64,000 nucleotides of DNA, from assembly GCA_902826815.1 (NCBI GenBank), contig CADEGF010000019.1:38913-102912 (forward strand), written 5' to 3'. Origin of the DNA: an uncultured Mycobacteriaceae bacterium. Its GTDB lineage: Bacteria; Actinomycetota; Actinomycetes; Mycobacteriales; Mycobacteriaceae. A program made the translations under genes and the position numbers. Within the stretch, counting starts at the first letter, position 1, and the number at the start of each line of letters is the position of its first letter. Below, piece after piece: positions 29,763-38,086 of this stretch. The notes under the pieces were generated by a model. That model had not been told where the DNA came from. It did no database searches and saw only the letters and a list, made by a program, of their open reading frames with translations.

Positions 29763-30140
29763 ATGCGCTACTGCCTGTTGATGCACTATCAGGAGGGCGG
29801 CGAGATCGGCCTGACCGAGGAGGACATGGCGCCCGCCATGGCCGCCTTCCGGGCATACGCCGACGACCTGTCGGCGGCGGGCGTGCTGATCGGCACCGAG
29901 GTGCTCGACTCGGTTGTCGCGACCACGACGGTGACGGGCCGCAACGGCACTCCGGAGATCCAGGACGGCCCGTTCGCGGACACCAAGGAGAAGCTCGGTG
30001 GCATCTTCGTCATCGAGGTCGACAACCTGGACGACGCGATCAAGTGGGCACAACGCAATCCCGCCAATGGCTGGGGTTCGATAGAGATCCGCCCGGTGGC
30101 ACGGACTTACGCCGCGGACCGCGGGTGGTATGCCCCGTAA
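29763..30140 (+). CDS. DGPF/YCII-related protein
   Basis: The 125-residue YCII/DGPF-domain protein starts RYCLLMHYQEGGE and contains the signature QDGPFADTKEKLGG. Proteins of this family are consistently encoded beside ECF42-type sigma factors, as here; their biochemical role is unknown. GAGGAGG lies 5 nt before the ATG at 29763. A second in-frame ATG at 29652, with its own AAGGAG 6 nt before it, would add a 37-residue N-terminus that does not resemble the family. The 3' end overlaps the sigma factor gene by 11 bp, showing translational coupling. Confidence 0.88.
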   Translation: MRYCLLMHYQEGGEIGLTEEDMAPAMAAFRAYADDLSAAGVLIGTEVLDSVVATTTVTGRNGTPEIQDGPFADTKEKLGGIFVIEVDNLDDAIKWAQRNPANGWGSIEIRPVARTYAADRGWYAP

Positions 30141-31371
30141 CCGGGCGGATGAGCGCTTGCGCGAAGACCACCAGATCCAGCAGCGGGTGGCCGGCCTTGT
30201 TCACGACTACTATGGCCGGCTGCTCGCGCTGCTTGCGGCGCCCACCCGTGACATCGCCGCCGCAGAGGATGCGTTGGCCGATGCGCTTGAACGTGCGCTC
30301 ACGAAATGGCCGGTGGATGGTATTCCTGAAAAGCCGGATGCGTGGCTGCTGACCGTGGCCCGCAATCGGATGCGCGATGTGTGGAAGTCCCACGCGTACC
30401 GGATGACCGACCCGCTCGACGAAATCCACGACACCCCAAACGAAGTCGATGACATGCCCGCCATCCCCGACCGGCGGCTCGAGCTGATGCTGGTCTGCGC
30501 ACACCCGGCGATCGCGCCGAACATCCGCACCCCGCTGATGCTCCAGACGGTGCTCGGCGTCGAGGCGGCGGCGATCGCCGAGGCGTTCGCGATCGAGCCC
30601 GCCGCGATGGCACAGCGGCTGGTGCGGGCCAAGAAACGCATCCGCGACGCGGGCATCGGATTCGTGCTTCCCGATCGCGACGACCTGGCGCCGCGGCTTG
30701 TCTCGGTGCTCGAAGCGGTTTACGGGGCCTACGCGATCGACTGGCAGCAGGCACCGGAGAGCGTGCCCGTCGAAACGCTGTCGGCCGAGGCGCTGCACCT
30801 GGCCCTGGTCCTGGCCGAACTGCTGCCCGACGAACCGGAGGTGCTCGGGTTGGCGGCGCTGCTCTGTCTGTCCGAGTCACGCAGGGCTGCCCGCCGCGTC
30901 GACGGCCGGTTCGTTCCGCTCGACGACCAGGACCCGACGCTGTGGGATGCCGCGCTGATCGCCCGCGGTGAGGACTTGCTTCGCCGAGCGCACCGGTTCG
31001 GTCGGCCGGACCGGTTCCAGTACGAGGCGGCAGTTCAGTCGGCGCACTGCAGCAGGCCGACCGATCTCGCGGCGCTGCGCAAGCTCTATCGCGCACTCCT
31101 GCAGGTAGCGCCGTCGCTCGGTGCTGCGGTCGCGTTGGCGGCGGTGGACGGGCAGATCGACGGGCCGGACGCAGGCCTGCGCGCGCTGGACGCCATCGAC
31201 AATGCAGCGGTCGGGCGCTTCCAGCCCGCCTGGAGTACCCGCGCGCACCTGCTCGCGGCGGCAGGCGATGTGAACGCGGCGGCCGATGCGTATCGAGTTG
31301 CCATTGCGCTGACAGGCGACCGAGGTGTCGCTGACTACCTGCGTGACCGGCTGTGTGCGCTAGTCGGCTGA
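30130..31371 (+). CDS. ECF42-type RNA polymerase sigma factor with C-terminal extension
   Basis: The 413-residue protein has sigma-70 region 2 (about 15-95, with DAWLLTVARNRMRDVWK), region 4 (about 110-175, VLGVEAAAIAEAFAIEPAAM and RLVRAKKRI) and a long C-terminal domain of about 230 residues. The C-terminal domain has helical TPR-like pairs near the end (AWSTRAHLLAAAGDVNAAAD). This is the ECF42 architecture, which lacks an anti-sigma factor and is controlled through the C-terminal domain. The DGPF partner is encoded just upstream. What signal it senses cannot be read here; no promoter resembling a specific ECF42 site was identified with confidence. Confidence 0.92.
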   Translation: MPRNRADERLREDHQIQQRVAGLVHDYYGRLLALLAAPTRDIAAAEDALADALERALTKWPVDGIPEKPDAWLLTVARNRMRDVWKSHAYRMTDPLDEIHDTPNEVDDMPAIPDRRLELMLVCAHPAIAPNIRTPLMLQTVLGVEAAAIAEAFAIEPAAMAQRLVRAKKRIRDAGIGFVLPDRDDLAPRLVSVLEAVYGAYAIDWQQAPESVPVETLSAEALHLALVLAELLPDEPEVLGLAALLCLSESRRAARRVDGRFVPLDDQDPTLWDAALIARGEDLLRRAHRFGRPDRFQYEAAVQSAHCSRPTDLAALRKLYRALLQVAPSLGAAVALAAVDGQIDGPDAGLRALDAIDNAAVGRFQPAWSTRAHLLAAAGDVNAAADAYRVAIALTGDRGVADYLRDRLCALVG

Positions 31372-31445
31372 CTGGCGGGCCCAGCCCTCGTCGGCAATCC
31401 GATCCGCGGCGTCAATCATGCTTCATATTTTGTAGCAAGTCGGCG

Positions 31446-31451
31446 TAGAGT
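31446..31451 (+). promoter_or_regulatory. Putative -10 hexamer (TAGAGT) of the AhpD-like gene
   Basis: TAGAGT is 6 nt before the ATG at 31458; leaderless spacing. Confidence 0.45.
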
Positions 31452-31457
31452 GCCAGC

Positions 31458-32018
31458 ATGACTCGCTATAAAACTCATAGCGCCAGGATCGCCTCGGCTC
31501 CCGAGCCGCTGCCCGACGACATGCGGGAGGCCATCGACATCATCATGCGTGGCGCCCCGCCGCTGGTTCTGTTCACCACGATGGCCCGCGACCGGCGGTT
31601 GTTCTTCAAGTTCTTCAACTCCGGTCTTCTCGACCCCGGCCATCTCACCATCCGGCAGCGCGAGATCGTCATCGACAGGGTGACGGCTCGTTGCGGCGCC
31701 GAATACGAGTGGGGTGTGCACGTGGCGGCTTTTGCCGACAAGGCCGAACTGACCGACGACCAGATCGAGTCGCTGGTCCGCGGCGGTCCCGCCGACCCCT
31801 GTTGGAGCGACGACGACCGCGTCCTGATCGAGCTGTCCGACACCCTCGACGCCACCTGTGCCATCGACGACGAACTGTGGGACAGGCTTGCCTCTCGATT
31901 CTCCGACGAGGCGATTCTGGAGCTACTGATGCTGGCCGGGACCTACCGCACGGTGAGCTACCTGGTCAACGGTCTGGCGCTGCCGCTTGAGCCCGGTGCG
32001 AGGCGGTTTGCGGGATAA
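31458..32018 (+). CDS. Carboxymuconolactone decarboxylase/AhpD-like protein
   Basis: This 186-residue all-helical protein of the CMD superfamily carries [19 protein letters not shown], whose ExxWxxH spacing is the family's active-site pattern. Only one cysteine is present there, so it is not a classical CxxC AhpD peroxidase. The specific reaction is unknown; relatives occur in peroxide defence and in aromatic or lactone metabolism. It lies alone between the sigma-factor unit and dnaE1. Confidence 0.82.
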   Translation: MTRYKTHSARIASAPEPLPDDMREAIDIIMRGAPPLVLFTTMARDRRLFFKFFNSGLLDPGHLTIRQREIVIDRVTARCGAEYEWGVHVAAFADKAELTDDQIESLVRGGPADPCWSDDDRVLIELSDTLDATCAIDDELWDRLASRFSDEAILELLMLAGTYRTVSYLVNGLALPLEPGARRFAG

Positions 32019-32076
32019 GTCGAACGGGTTGCGAGACACGCATCGCGACACGCCCGGGCTCGTCGGTGGGCGGTCA

Positions 32077-32082
32077 TACACT
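32077..32082 (+). promoter_or_regulatory. Putative -10 hexamer (TACACT) of dnaE1
   Basis: TACACT lies 9 nt before the ATG at 32092, fitting the mycobacterial -10 pattern with a very short or absent leader. Confidence 0.5.
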
Positions 32083-32091
32083 GGCGTCCCT

Positions 32092-35000
32092 ATGAACTCC
32101 TCCTCCTTCGTGCACCTCCACAACCACACCGAGTATTCGATGCTGGATGGTGCCGCGAAGATCGCTCCGATGCTGGCTGAGGCGCAGCGGCTGGAGATGC
32201 CCGCGATCGGGATGACCGACCACGGAAACATGTTCGGCGCCAGCGAGTTCTACAACTTGGCAACAGAGGCCGGGATCAAGCCGATCATCGGCGTTGAGGC
32301 CTACATCGCGCCCGGCTCCCGCTTCGACACCAAGCGCATCCTGTGGGGCGACCCGGGCCAGAAGAGCGACGACGTCTCGGGCAGCGGTTCCTACACGCAC
32401 TTGACGATGGTCGCCGAGAACGCGACGGGTGTGCGCAACCTGTTCAAGCTGTCGTCGCTGGCTTCCTTCGAGGGTCAGCTCGGCAAGTGGTCGCGGATGG
32501 ATGCCGAGATCGTCGCCGAGCACGCCGCGGGCATCATCGCCACGACCGGCTGCCCCTCCGGTGAGGTGCAGACCCGGCTGCGGCTCGGCCACGATCGCGA
32601 GGCGCTGGAATCCGCGGCGAAGTGGCGGGAGATCTTCGGCGCGGACAACTACTTCCTCGAGCTGATGGACCACGGCCTTTCGATCGAGCGCCGGGTCCGC
32701 GACGGGTTGCTGGAGATCGGTCGCAAGCTCGACATACCGGCCCTGGCGACCAACGACTGCCACTACGTCACCCGCGATGCCGCGCACAACCACGAGGCGC
32801 TTCTGTGCGTGCAGACGGGCAAGACACTGTCGGATCCCAACCGGTTCAAGTTCGACGGTGACGGCTACTACTTGAAGTCCGCCGCCGAGATGCGGTCGCT
32901 GTGGGACGACGAGCTTCCCGGCGCGTGCGACTCGACGCTGCTGATCGCCGAACGCGTGCAGTCCTACAAAGAGGTCTGGGAATCCCGTGACCGGATGCCG
33001 GTGTTCCCGGTTCCCGAGGGCCACGATCAGGGGTCGTGGCTGCGTCACGAGGTGGACGCGGGCCTGGCCAGGCGATTCCCTGACGGCGTGCCACCCGCCT
33101 ACGTCGAGCGCGCCGCCTACGAGATCGAGGTCATCTGCGCCAAGGGCTATCCGTCCTACTTCCTGATCGTCGCCGACCTCGTCGGCTACGCGCGCTCGGT
33201 GGATATCCGGGTGGGGCCCGGCCGCGGTTCGGCCGCAGGTTCCCTGGTCGCCTACTCGCTGCGCATCACCGACATCGACCCGATCGAGCACGGGCTGCTG
33301 TTCGAGCGGTTCCTCAACCCGGAACGCGCGTCGATGCCCGACATCGACATCGACTTCGACGACCGCCGCCGCGGCGAGATGGTCCGCTACGCCGCCGACA
33401 AGTGGGGCCAGGACCGGGTCGCCCAGGTCATCACCTTCGGCACCATCAAGACCAAGGCGGCGCTGAAGGACTCGGCCCGTATCCACTACGGCCAGCCGGG
33501 TTTCGCGATCGCCGACCGCATCACCAAGGCGCTTCCACCGCCGATCATGGCCAAGGACATCCCGCTGTCGGGCATCACGGACCCGGCGCACGCCCGGTAC
33601 AAGGAGGCCGCCGAGATCCGCGGCCTGATCGACACCGATCCCGACGTTCGCACCATCTACCAGACGGCCCGCGGCCTCGAAGGCCTGATCCGCAACGCAG
33701 GCGTGCACGCCTGTGCGGTGATCATGAGTTCCGAGCCGCTGACCGAGGCGATCCCGCTGTGGAAGCGACCGCAGGACGGCGCCATCATCACCGGCTGGGA
33801 CTATCCGTCGTGCGAGGCCATCGGGCTGTTGAAGATGGACTTCCTCGGGCTGCGCAACCTGACGATCATCGGCGATGCGCTGGAGAACATCCAGGCCAAT
33901 CGGGGGATCGAACTCGATCTGGAGTCACTCCCGCTCGACGACCCGGCGACCTACGAACTGCTCGGTCGCGGAGACACTCTCGGCGTGTTCCAGCTCGACG
34001 GTGGCCCGATGCGCGACCTGCTGCGCCGTATGCAGCCGACCGGGTTCCAGGACGTCGTCGCCGTCATCGCGCTGTACCGGCCCGGCCCGATGGGCATGAA
34101 CGCCCACAACGACTACGCCGACCGCAAGAACAACCGGCAGGCGATCAAGCCGATCCACCCCGAACTGGCCGAACCGCTTTCGGAGATACTGGCCGAGACC
34201 TACGGCCTGATCGTCTACCAAGAGCAGATCATGCGTATCGCGCAGAAGGTCGCCGGCTACTCGCTCGCACGAGCAGACATTCTGCGAAAAGCCATGGGCA
34301 AGAAGAAGCGTGAGGTACTCGATAAGGAGTACGAGGGCTTCTCGGAGGGCATGAAGACCAACGGGTTCTCGGCCGCGGCCATCAAGGCGCTGTGGGATAC
34401 GGTGCTCCCGTTCGCCGACTACGCGTTCAACAAATCGCACGCCGCAGGCTACGGGCTGGTGTCGTACTGGACCGCCTACCTCAAAGCGAACTATCCCGCC
34501 GAATACATGGCCGGTCTGCTCACGTCGGTCGGCGACGACAAGGACAAGGCGGCGGTGTACCTGGCCGACTGTCGCAGGCTGGGCATCACGGTGCTGCCGC
34601 CCGATGTCAACGAGTCCAGCCTGAACTTCGCCTCGGTGGGTGAGGACATCCGCTACGGTCTCGGCGCAGTCCGCAACGTCGGCGCGAACGTCGTTGCGTC
34701 GATGATCAATTCGCGAACCGAGAAGGGGAAGTTCATCGACTTCTCCGACTACCTCAACAAGATCGACATCGGCCCGTGCAACAAGAAGGTCACCGAGTCG
34801 CTGATCAAGGCGGGCGGGTTCGACTCTCTCGGTCATCCGCGCAAGGGCCTGTTCCTGGTGCACACCGACGCCGTCGAATCCGTGCTCGGGACCAAGAAGG
34901 CCGAGGCGATGGGGCAGTTCGACCTCTTCGGTGGGGCCGACACCGCCACCGACGCGGTGTTCACCATCAAGGTGCCCGACGAGGAGTGGGAGGACAAGCA

Positions 35001-35622
35001 CAAGCTTGCCCTGGAGCGGGAGATGCTCGGCCTTTATGTGTCCGGCCATCCGCTCAACGGCGTGGCTCATCTGTTGACCACCCAGGTGGACACCCAGATT
35101 CCCGCGATCCTCAACGGCGAGGTCCCCAACGACGCCCAGGTGAGGGTCGGCGGAATCCTCACCGGAGTGAACCGCCGGGTCAACAAGAACGGGATGCCCT
35201 GGGCATCAGCGCAATTGGAGGATCTGACCGGCGGCGTCGAAGTGATGTTCTTCCCGCATACCTACTCGAGCTACGGCGCGGAAGTCGTCGACGACGCGGT
35301 CGTGCTCGTCAGCGCGAAGGTCAGAATTCAGGACGATCGGATCTGCTTGATCGCCAACGACCTTCTTGTCCCCGATTTCTCGAACGCCGCACTGGATCGG
35401 CCACTGGCCGTGAGCCTGCCGACCCGGCAGTGCACCATCGACAAGGTCAACTCCCTCAAGCAGGTCCTTGCCCGCCATCCGGGCACCTCGCAGGTGCATC
35501 TTCGGCTGATCAGCGGCGAGCGCATCACCACACTGGAACTGGACCAGTCGCTGCGGGTCACGCCGTCGTCGGCGCTGATGGGTGATCTGAAGGCGCTGCT
35601 CGGGCCCGGATGCCTGGGTTGA
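32092..35622 (+). CDS. dnaE1: DNA polymerase III alpha subunit (replicative)
   Basis: Catalytic subunit of the replicative polymerase, 1176 residues. An N-terminal PHP domain begins [16 protein letters not shown] with its metal-binding histidines intact; in mycobacteria this domain is the proofreading exonuclease. The polymerase core has the catalytic aspartates in [15 protein letters not shown] and [14 protein letters not shown]. Helix-hairpin-helix and OB domains follow. ATG 32092 was chosen from the start of homology and the TACACT box. The stop overlaps the next gene's ATG (TGATG at 35620-35624). Confidence 0.98.
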   Translation: MNSSSFVHLHNHTEYSMLDGAAKIAPMLAEAQRLEMPAIGMTDHGNMFGASEFYNLATEAGIKPIIGVEAYIAPGSRFDTKRILWGDPGQKSDDVSGSGSYTHLTMVAENATGVRNLFKLSSLASFEGQLGKWSRMDAEIVAEHAAGIIATTGCPSGEVQTRLRLGHDREALESAAKWREIFGADNYFLELMDHGLSIERRVRDGLLEIGRKLDIPALATNDCHYVTRDAAHNHEALLCVQTGKTLSDPNRFKFDGDGYYLKSAAEMRSLWDDELPGACDSTLLIAERVQSYKEVWESRDRMPVFPVPEGHDQGSWLRHEVDAGLARRFPDGVPPAYVERAAYEIEVICAKGYPSYFLIVADLVGYARSVDIRVGPGRGSAAGSLVAYSLRITDIDPIEHGLLFERFLNPERASMPDIDIDFDDRRRGEMVRYAADKWGQDRVAQVITFGTIKTKAALKDSARIHYGQPGFAIADRITKALPPPIMAKDIPLSGITDPAHARYKEAAEIRGLIDTDPDVRTIYQTARGLEGLIRNAGVHACAVIMSSEPLTEAIPLWKRPQDGAIITGWDYPSCEAIGLLKMDFLGLRNLTIIGDALENIQANRGIELDLESLPLDDPATYELLGRGDTLGVFQLDGGPMRDLLRRMQPTGFQDVVAVIALYRPGPMGMNAHNDYADRKNNRQAIKPIHPELAEPLSEILAETYGLIVYQEQIMRIAQKVAGYSLARADILRKAMGKKKREVLDKEYEGFSEGMKTNGFSAAAIKALWDTVLPFADYAFNKSHAAGYGLVSYWTAYLKANYPAEYMAGLLTSVGDDKDKAAVYLADCRRLGITVLPPDVNESSLNFASVGEDIRYGLGAVRNVGANVVASMINSRTEKGKFIDFSDYLNKIDIGPCNKKVTESLIKAGGFDSLGHPRKGLFLVHTDAVESVLGTKKAEAMGQFDLFGGADTATDAVFTIKVPDEEWEDKHKLALEREMLGLYVSGHPLNGVAHLLTTQVDTQIPAILNGEVPNDAQVRVGGILTGVNRRVNKNGMPWASAQLEDLTGGVEVMFFPHTYSSYGAEVVDDAVVLVSAKVRIQDDRICLIANDLLVPDFSNAALDRPLAVSLPTRQCTIDKVNSLKQVLARHPGTSQVHLRLISGERITTLELDQSLRVTPSSALMGDLKALLGPGCLG

Positions 35623-36449
35623 TGACCGCGGCCGACGTGTGCGTTGAGTTTCGCAGGCTCCACGAGGGCGGCTGCTTCGTGATTCCGAACCCGTGGGATC
35701 GCGGTACCGCGATCGCGTTGGCCGCCTGTGGTTTTCAGGCGCTGGCAACCACCAGCGCCGGCTTCGCGTTCGCTCGTGGCCTGCCCGACTCGCCGACGGC
35801 GTTCGCGGCCGAATCGGTGCTGGGCAACATCGCCGAGATCGTCGACGCGGTAGGTCTGCCGGTCAACGCCGACTTCCAGTCGGGCTACGCCGAAGGTCTG
35901 GATCAGTTGGCCGAGAACATCGCTCGCTGCGTCGCGACCGGTGTCGCGGGCCTGTCCATCGAGGATGCGATGGGAGAGGGCGACGATCCGGTGCTGCCGA
36001 TCGGTGAGGCGGTCGAGCGTGTCCGCGTTGCACGGTCCGCAATCGACGACTCCGGCCGCGATGTTCTGCTTACGGCGCGCGCGGAGTGCTATCTGTACGG
36101 GCATCCCGACCCGCTCGCAGAGGCGATCGAACGGTTGCAGGCGTTCGCCGAAGCCGGGGCCGACGTGCTGTTCGCGCCGGGCATCGCGACCTCCGACGAT
36201 ATCGGCGCGCTGGTGGAGGCGGTTAGTCCGTACCCGGTCAACGTGCTGAAGTCGGCTGGCACCGGACTGTCCATGGCGGAGCTGGCCGACCTCGGCGTGC
36301 GGCGGATCAGCGTCGGGTCAGCGCTGTCGCGGGTCGCCTGGGCCGCCTTCCTGTCCGCCGCTCGCAGGATCGCCGAAGACGGCGACTTCGCTCCGCTGTC
36401 GGATGCGGCTACCTTCGACGAGCTCAACGGCCTCTTCGAGCCCGACTAG
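35622..36449 (+). CDS. Isocitrate lyase/PEP mutase-family enzyme
   Basis: This 275-residue TIM-barrel protein has the family signatures NPWDRGTAIALAACGF, ATTSAGFAFARG, VNADFQSGYAEG and GLSIEDAMGEG. The isocitrate lyase KKCGH motif is absent; in its place is TARAECYLYG, typical of the oxaloacetate-decarboxylase/methylisocitrate-lyase-like branch. Substrate not determinable. ATG 35622 overlaps the dnaE1 stop; an in-frame ATG at 35610 is possible. Its stop shares the CTAG at 36446-36449 with the convergent methyltransferase gene. Confidence 0.87.
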   Translation: MTAADVCVEFRRLHEGGCFVIPNPWDRGTAIALAACGFQALATTSAGFAFARGLPDSPTAFAAESVLGNIAEIVDAVGLPVNADFQSGYAEGLDQLAENIARCVATGVAGLSIEDAMGEGDDPVLPIGEAVERVRVARSAIDDSGRDVLLTARAECYLYGHPDPLAEAIERLQAFAEAGADVLFAPGIATSDDIGALVEAVSPYPVNVLKSAGTGLSMAELADLGVRRISVGSALSRVAWAAFLSAARRIAEDGDFAPLSDAATFDELNGLFEPD

Positions 36450-37279
36450 AACGCGTAGCGCAGGATTCGCCCGTGGCGGGCGGTGGTCTTGGACATACCG
36501 GATATCCGGGTGGCGATCCGCAGCCAGGTAGGAAAGAGGTCGACCTCGGGGGCGTGGGTCAGGCTGGTTTCCTCGACCAGCCGCATCCGTGGGTTCCAGG
36601 TCTCCGGGTGGCGCGCATCCTTGAATCCCGGGTAACCCCACTGGCTTCCGATGTCCTTGAACATCTTCTGCGGGTAGAGCTTGATCGCAAGACGGCTCAC
36701 CCAGCCGATGCCGCCGTAGTCGTTGAAGGCGAGTTCACCGGATCGGAAGTGATCGGTGATGTGCCGGAAGATTCCGACGATGTCCGGCTCGGTGAGGAAT
36801 GCGAACAGCCCGTCGGCAACCAGCATCGTCGGACGATCGGCGGGGATCGCATCGGTCCAACGGTTGTCGGCCAGCGAAGCCGCTATCGAATGCGATTGCG
36901 GTGCCGTCGGAAGAGTCTCGTCGCGGATCGACGTGATGCCGGGCAGATCTACGCTGTACCAGTCCACTGTCGGCGGTGGTGTCACCCGGTAATAACCGCT
37001 GTCGAGACCGGCGCCGAGGTCGACGACGACAGCGTCGGGATGCTCTCGGATGAATGCGCGCACCCGGTCGTCGAGCATCTTGGCCCGTAACGCGGTCTGA
37101 CACAGCACACTGGTCTGCACCCCGAGGCCGGCGAAGTCGTAGTCGATCTTGCCGACCACCTCGTGTGCCAGCGTGTCACCCAGTATCGGTCTGGCCCATT
37201 GACTGTCCAGCGCTCTGGCGTATTCGGTGAGAAACGCGGTCTGCTCGATCGGTGCCAGTTCAGTGGTGGAAATCCCCAT
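36446..37279 (-). CDS. S-adenosylmethionine-dependent methyltransferase (LCMT/TcmP-like)
   Basis: This 277-residue protein belongs to the leucine carboxyl methyltransferase-like family that is expanded in mycobacteria. The SAM-binding motif VVVDLGAGLDSGYYR (about residue 85 onward) and a following acidic VDLPG are visible, with TMLVADGLFAFL as motif 3. The target may be a small molecule or polyketide; unknown here. ATG 37279 follows TACGTT by 7 nt; the open frame to 37492 covers the promoter. It shares a CTAG stop with the convergent gene. Confidence 0.86.
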   Translation of the reverse strand: MGISTTELAPIEQTAFLTEYARALDSQWARPILGDTLAHEVVGKIDYDFAGLGVQTSVLCQTALRAKMLDDRVRAFIREHPDAVVVDLGAGLDSGYYRVTPPPTVDWYSVDLPGITSIRDETLPTAPQSHSIAASLADNRWTDAIPADRPTMLVADGLFAFLTEPDIVGIFRHITDHFRSGELAFNDYGGIGWVSRLAIKLYPQKMFKDIGSQWGYPGFKDARHPETWNPRMRLVEETSLTHAPEVDLFPTWLRIATRISGMSKTTARHGRILRYAF

Positions 37280-37286
37280 GACTGCA

Positions 37287-37292
37287 AACGTA
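37287..37292 (-). promoter_or_regulatory. Putative -10 hexamer (TACGTT) of the methyltransferase gene
   Basis: TACGTT on the minus strand lies 7 nt before the ATG at 37279. An 18-bp near-perfect palindrome (37304-37321) is located just upstream. Confidence 0.45.
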
Positions 37293-37303
37293 CTCCAGTT
37301 GAC

Positions 37304-37321
37304 GGGCTGAACGTTTAGCCC
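37304..37321. promoter_or_regulatory. 18-bp palindrome upstream of the methyltransferase
   Basis: GGGCTGAACGTTTAGCCC has GGGCT/AGCCC arms around a central AACGTT, with one mismatched pair. It lies over the stop codon of the upstream membrane-protein gene and just above the methyltransferase -10. It could be an operator or a terminator stem; there is no T-run. Confidence 0.4.
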
Positions 37322-38055
37322 AAAACGTTCACCGCCCTTGAGATTACGAGCGCTGCGGTGGACAGTGCGACCATTGCCTGTACCGTCATCAGCGCCTTCG
37401 CCCAGCGTGCGAGCGGCATGGTGTCTGTCGGGGAGAACGCCATCACGTTGGTGACGCTGACGTACAGGTAGTCGACGAACGTCGGGCGCCAATCCGGTTT
37501 GGCTACATGGGGAGTCGTCATCTGCGGAAAGAGGAAGTCCGGATATATTCGCTCGCCGACATGCCTGGCGAATGGACCGCCGCGGTCAAGCTCCCAGTAC
37601 CAGATGCCGAACACGATGATGTTCGTGACGAAGATCGCCGCACCGCTGCCAAGCAACACCGCCGCGTCGTTGCTCACTTCGCCGGTGATGATGCGCACGT
37701 CAAGAACTATCGCGGACGCGGTGTTGTCGATGGTGATCGCGGCCAACAGCGCCCAGGTGGCGTACCGGCCGAAACGTGTCCGGCGCGACATGACGCGGGG
37801 ATTGATCGCCAGCAGCGCCAACATCAGCAGAGCCTCGAGGACGAGCAGCGGCCAACGCGGAACCACCGTGTAGCCCCTGGGGATCGCGATCTGCTGCGCC
37901 ATCACGGCGAGCACGGCGATGCGCACCGGTATCGCGCTTTCCGGGTCGCCATGGCGCACCCACGCGGGAACTCGCTTCTCGGCGTCGGCCGTGAGCTCCT
38001 GGGCGAAGCGGATCAGGCGCTCGCGAGGTAGATCTGATTCCGGTGAACCGTCCAT
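37315..38055 (-). CDS. Integral membrane protein, DUF1345-like
   Basis: The 246-residue protein has about five membrane segments. The region WRPTFVDYLYVSVTNVMAFS followed by a hydrophobic C-terminus (VQAMVALSTAALVISRAVNV) resembles the C-terminal half of DUF1345 proteins, which have a pore-loop-like segment but no K+-channel GYG filter. Transport function is inference. ATG 38055 was chosen because the frame upstream runs into fadD11. It is divergent from fadD11 with only 31 bp between start codons. Confidence 0.75.
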   Translation of the reverse strand: MDGSPESDLPRERLIRFAQELTADAEKRVPAWVRHGDPESAIPVRIAVLAVMAQQIAIPRGYTVVPRWPLLVLEALLMLALLAINPRVMSRRTRFGRYATWALLAAITIDNTASAIVLDVRIITGEVSNDAAVLLGSGAAIFVTNIIVFGIWYWELDRGGPFARHVGERIYPDFLFPQMTTPHVAKPDWRPTFVDYLYVSVTNVMAFSPTDTMPLARWAKALMTVQAMVALSTAALVISRAVNVLG

Positions 38056-38086
38056 CTGCCCAGTGTGATTGCTTAAGTTGTTAATC

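Noticed and set aside
31360-31419. 19-residue minus-strand peptide MIDAADRIADEGWARQSAD with an ATG and stop between the sigma factor and the AhpD-like gene
   Set aside because: It superficially resembles a TetR N-terminus, but it is too short, overlaps the sigma-factor stop and has no supporting ribosome-binding site; chance or a remnant cannot be told apart.
32019-32091. Search for regulatory repeats upstream of dnaE1
   Set aside because: Apart from the TACACT box I see no convincing palindrome or DnaA/LexA-type site in this short region.
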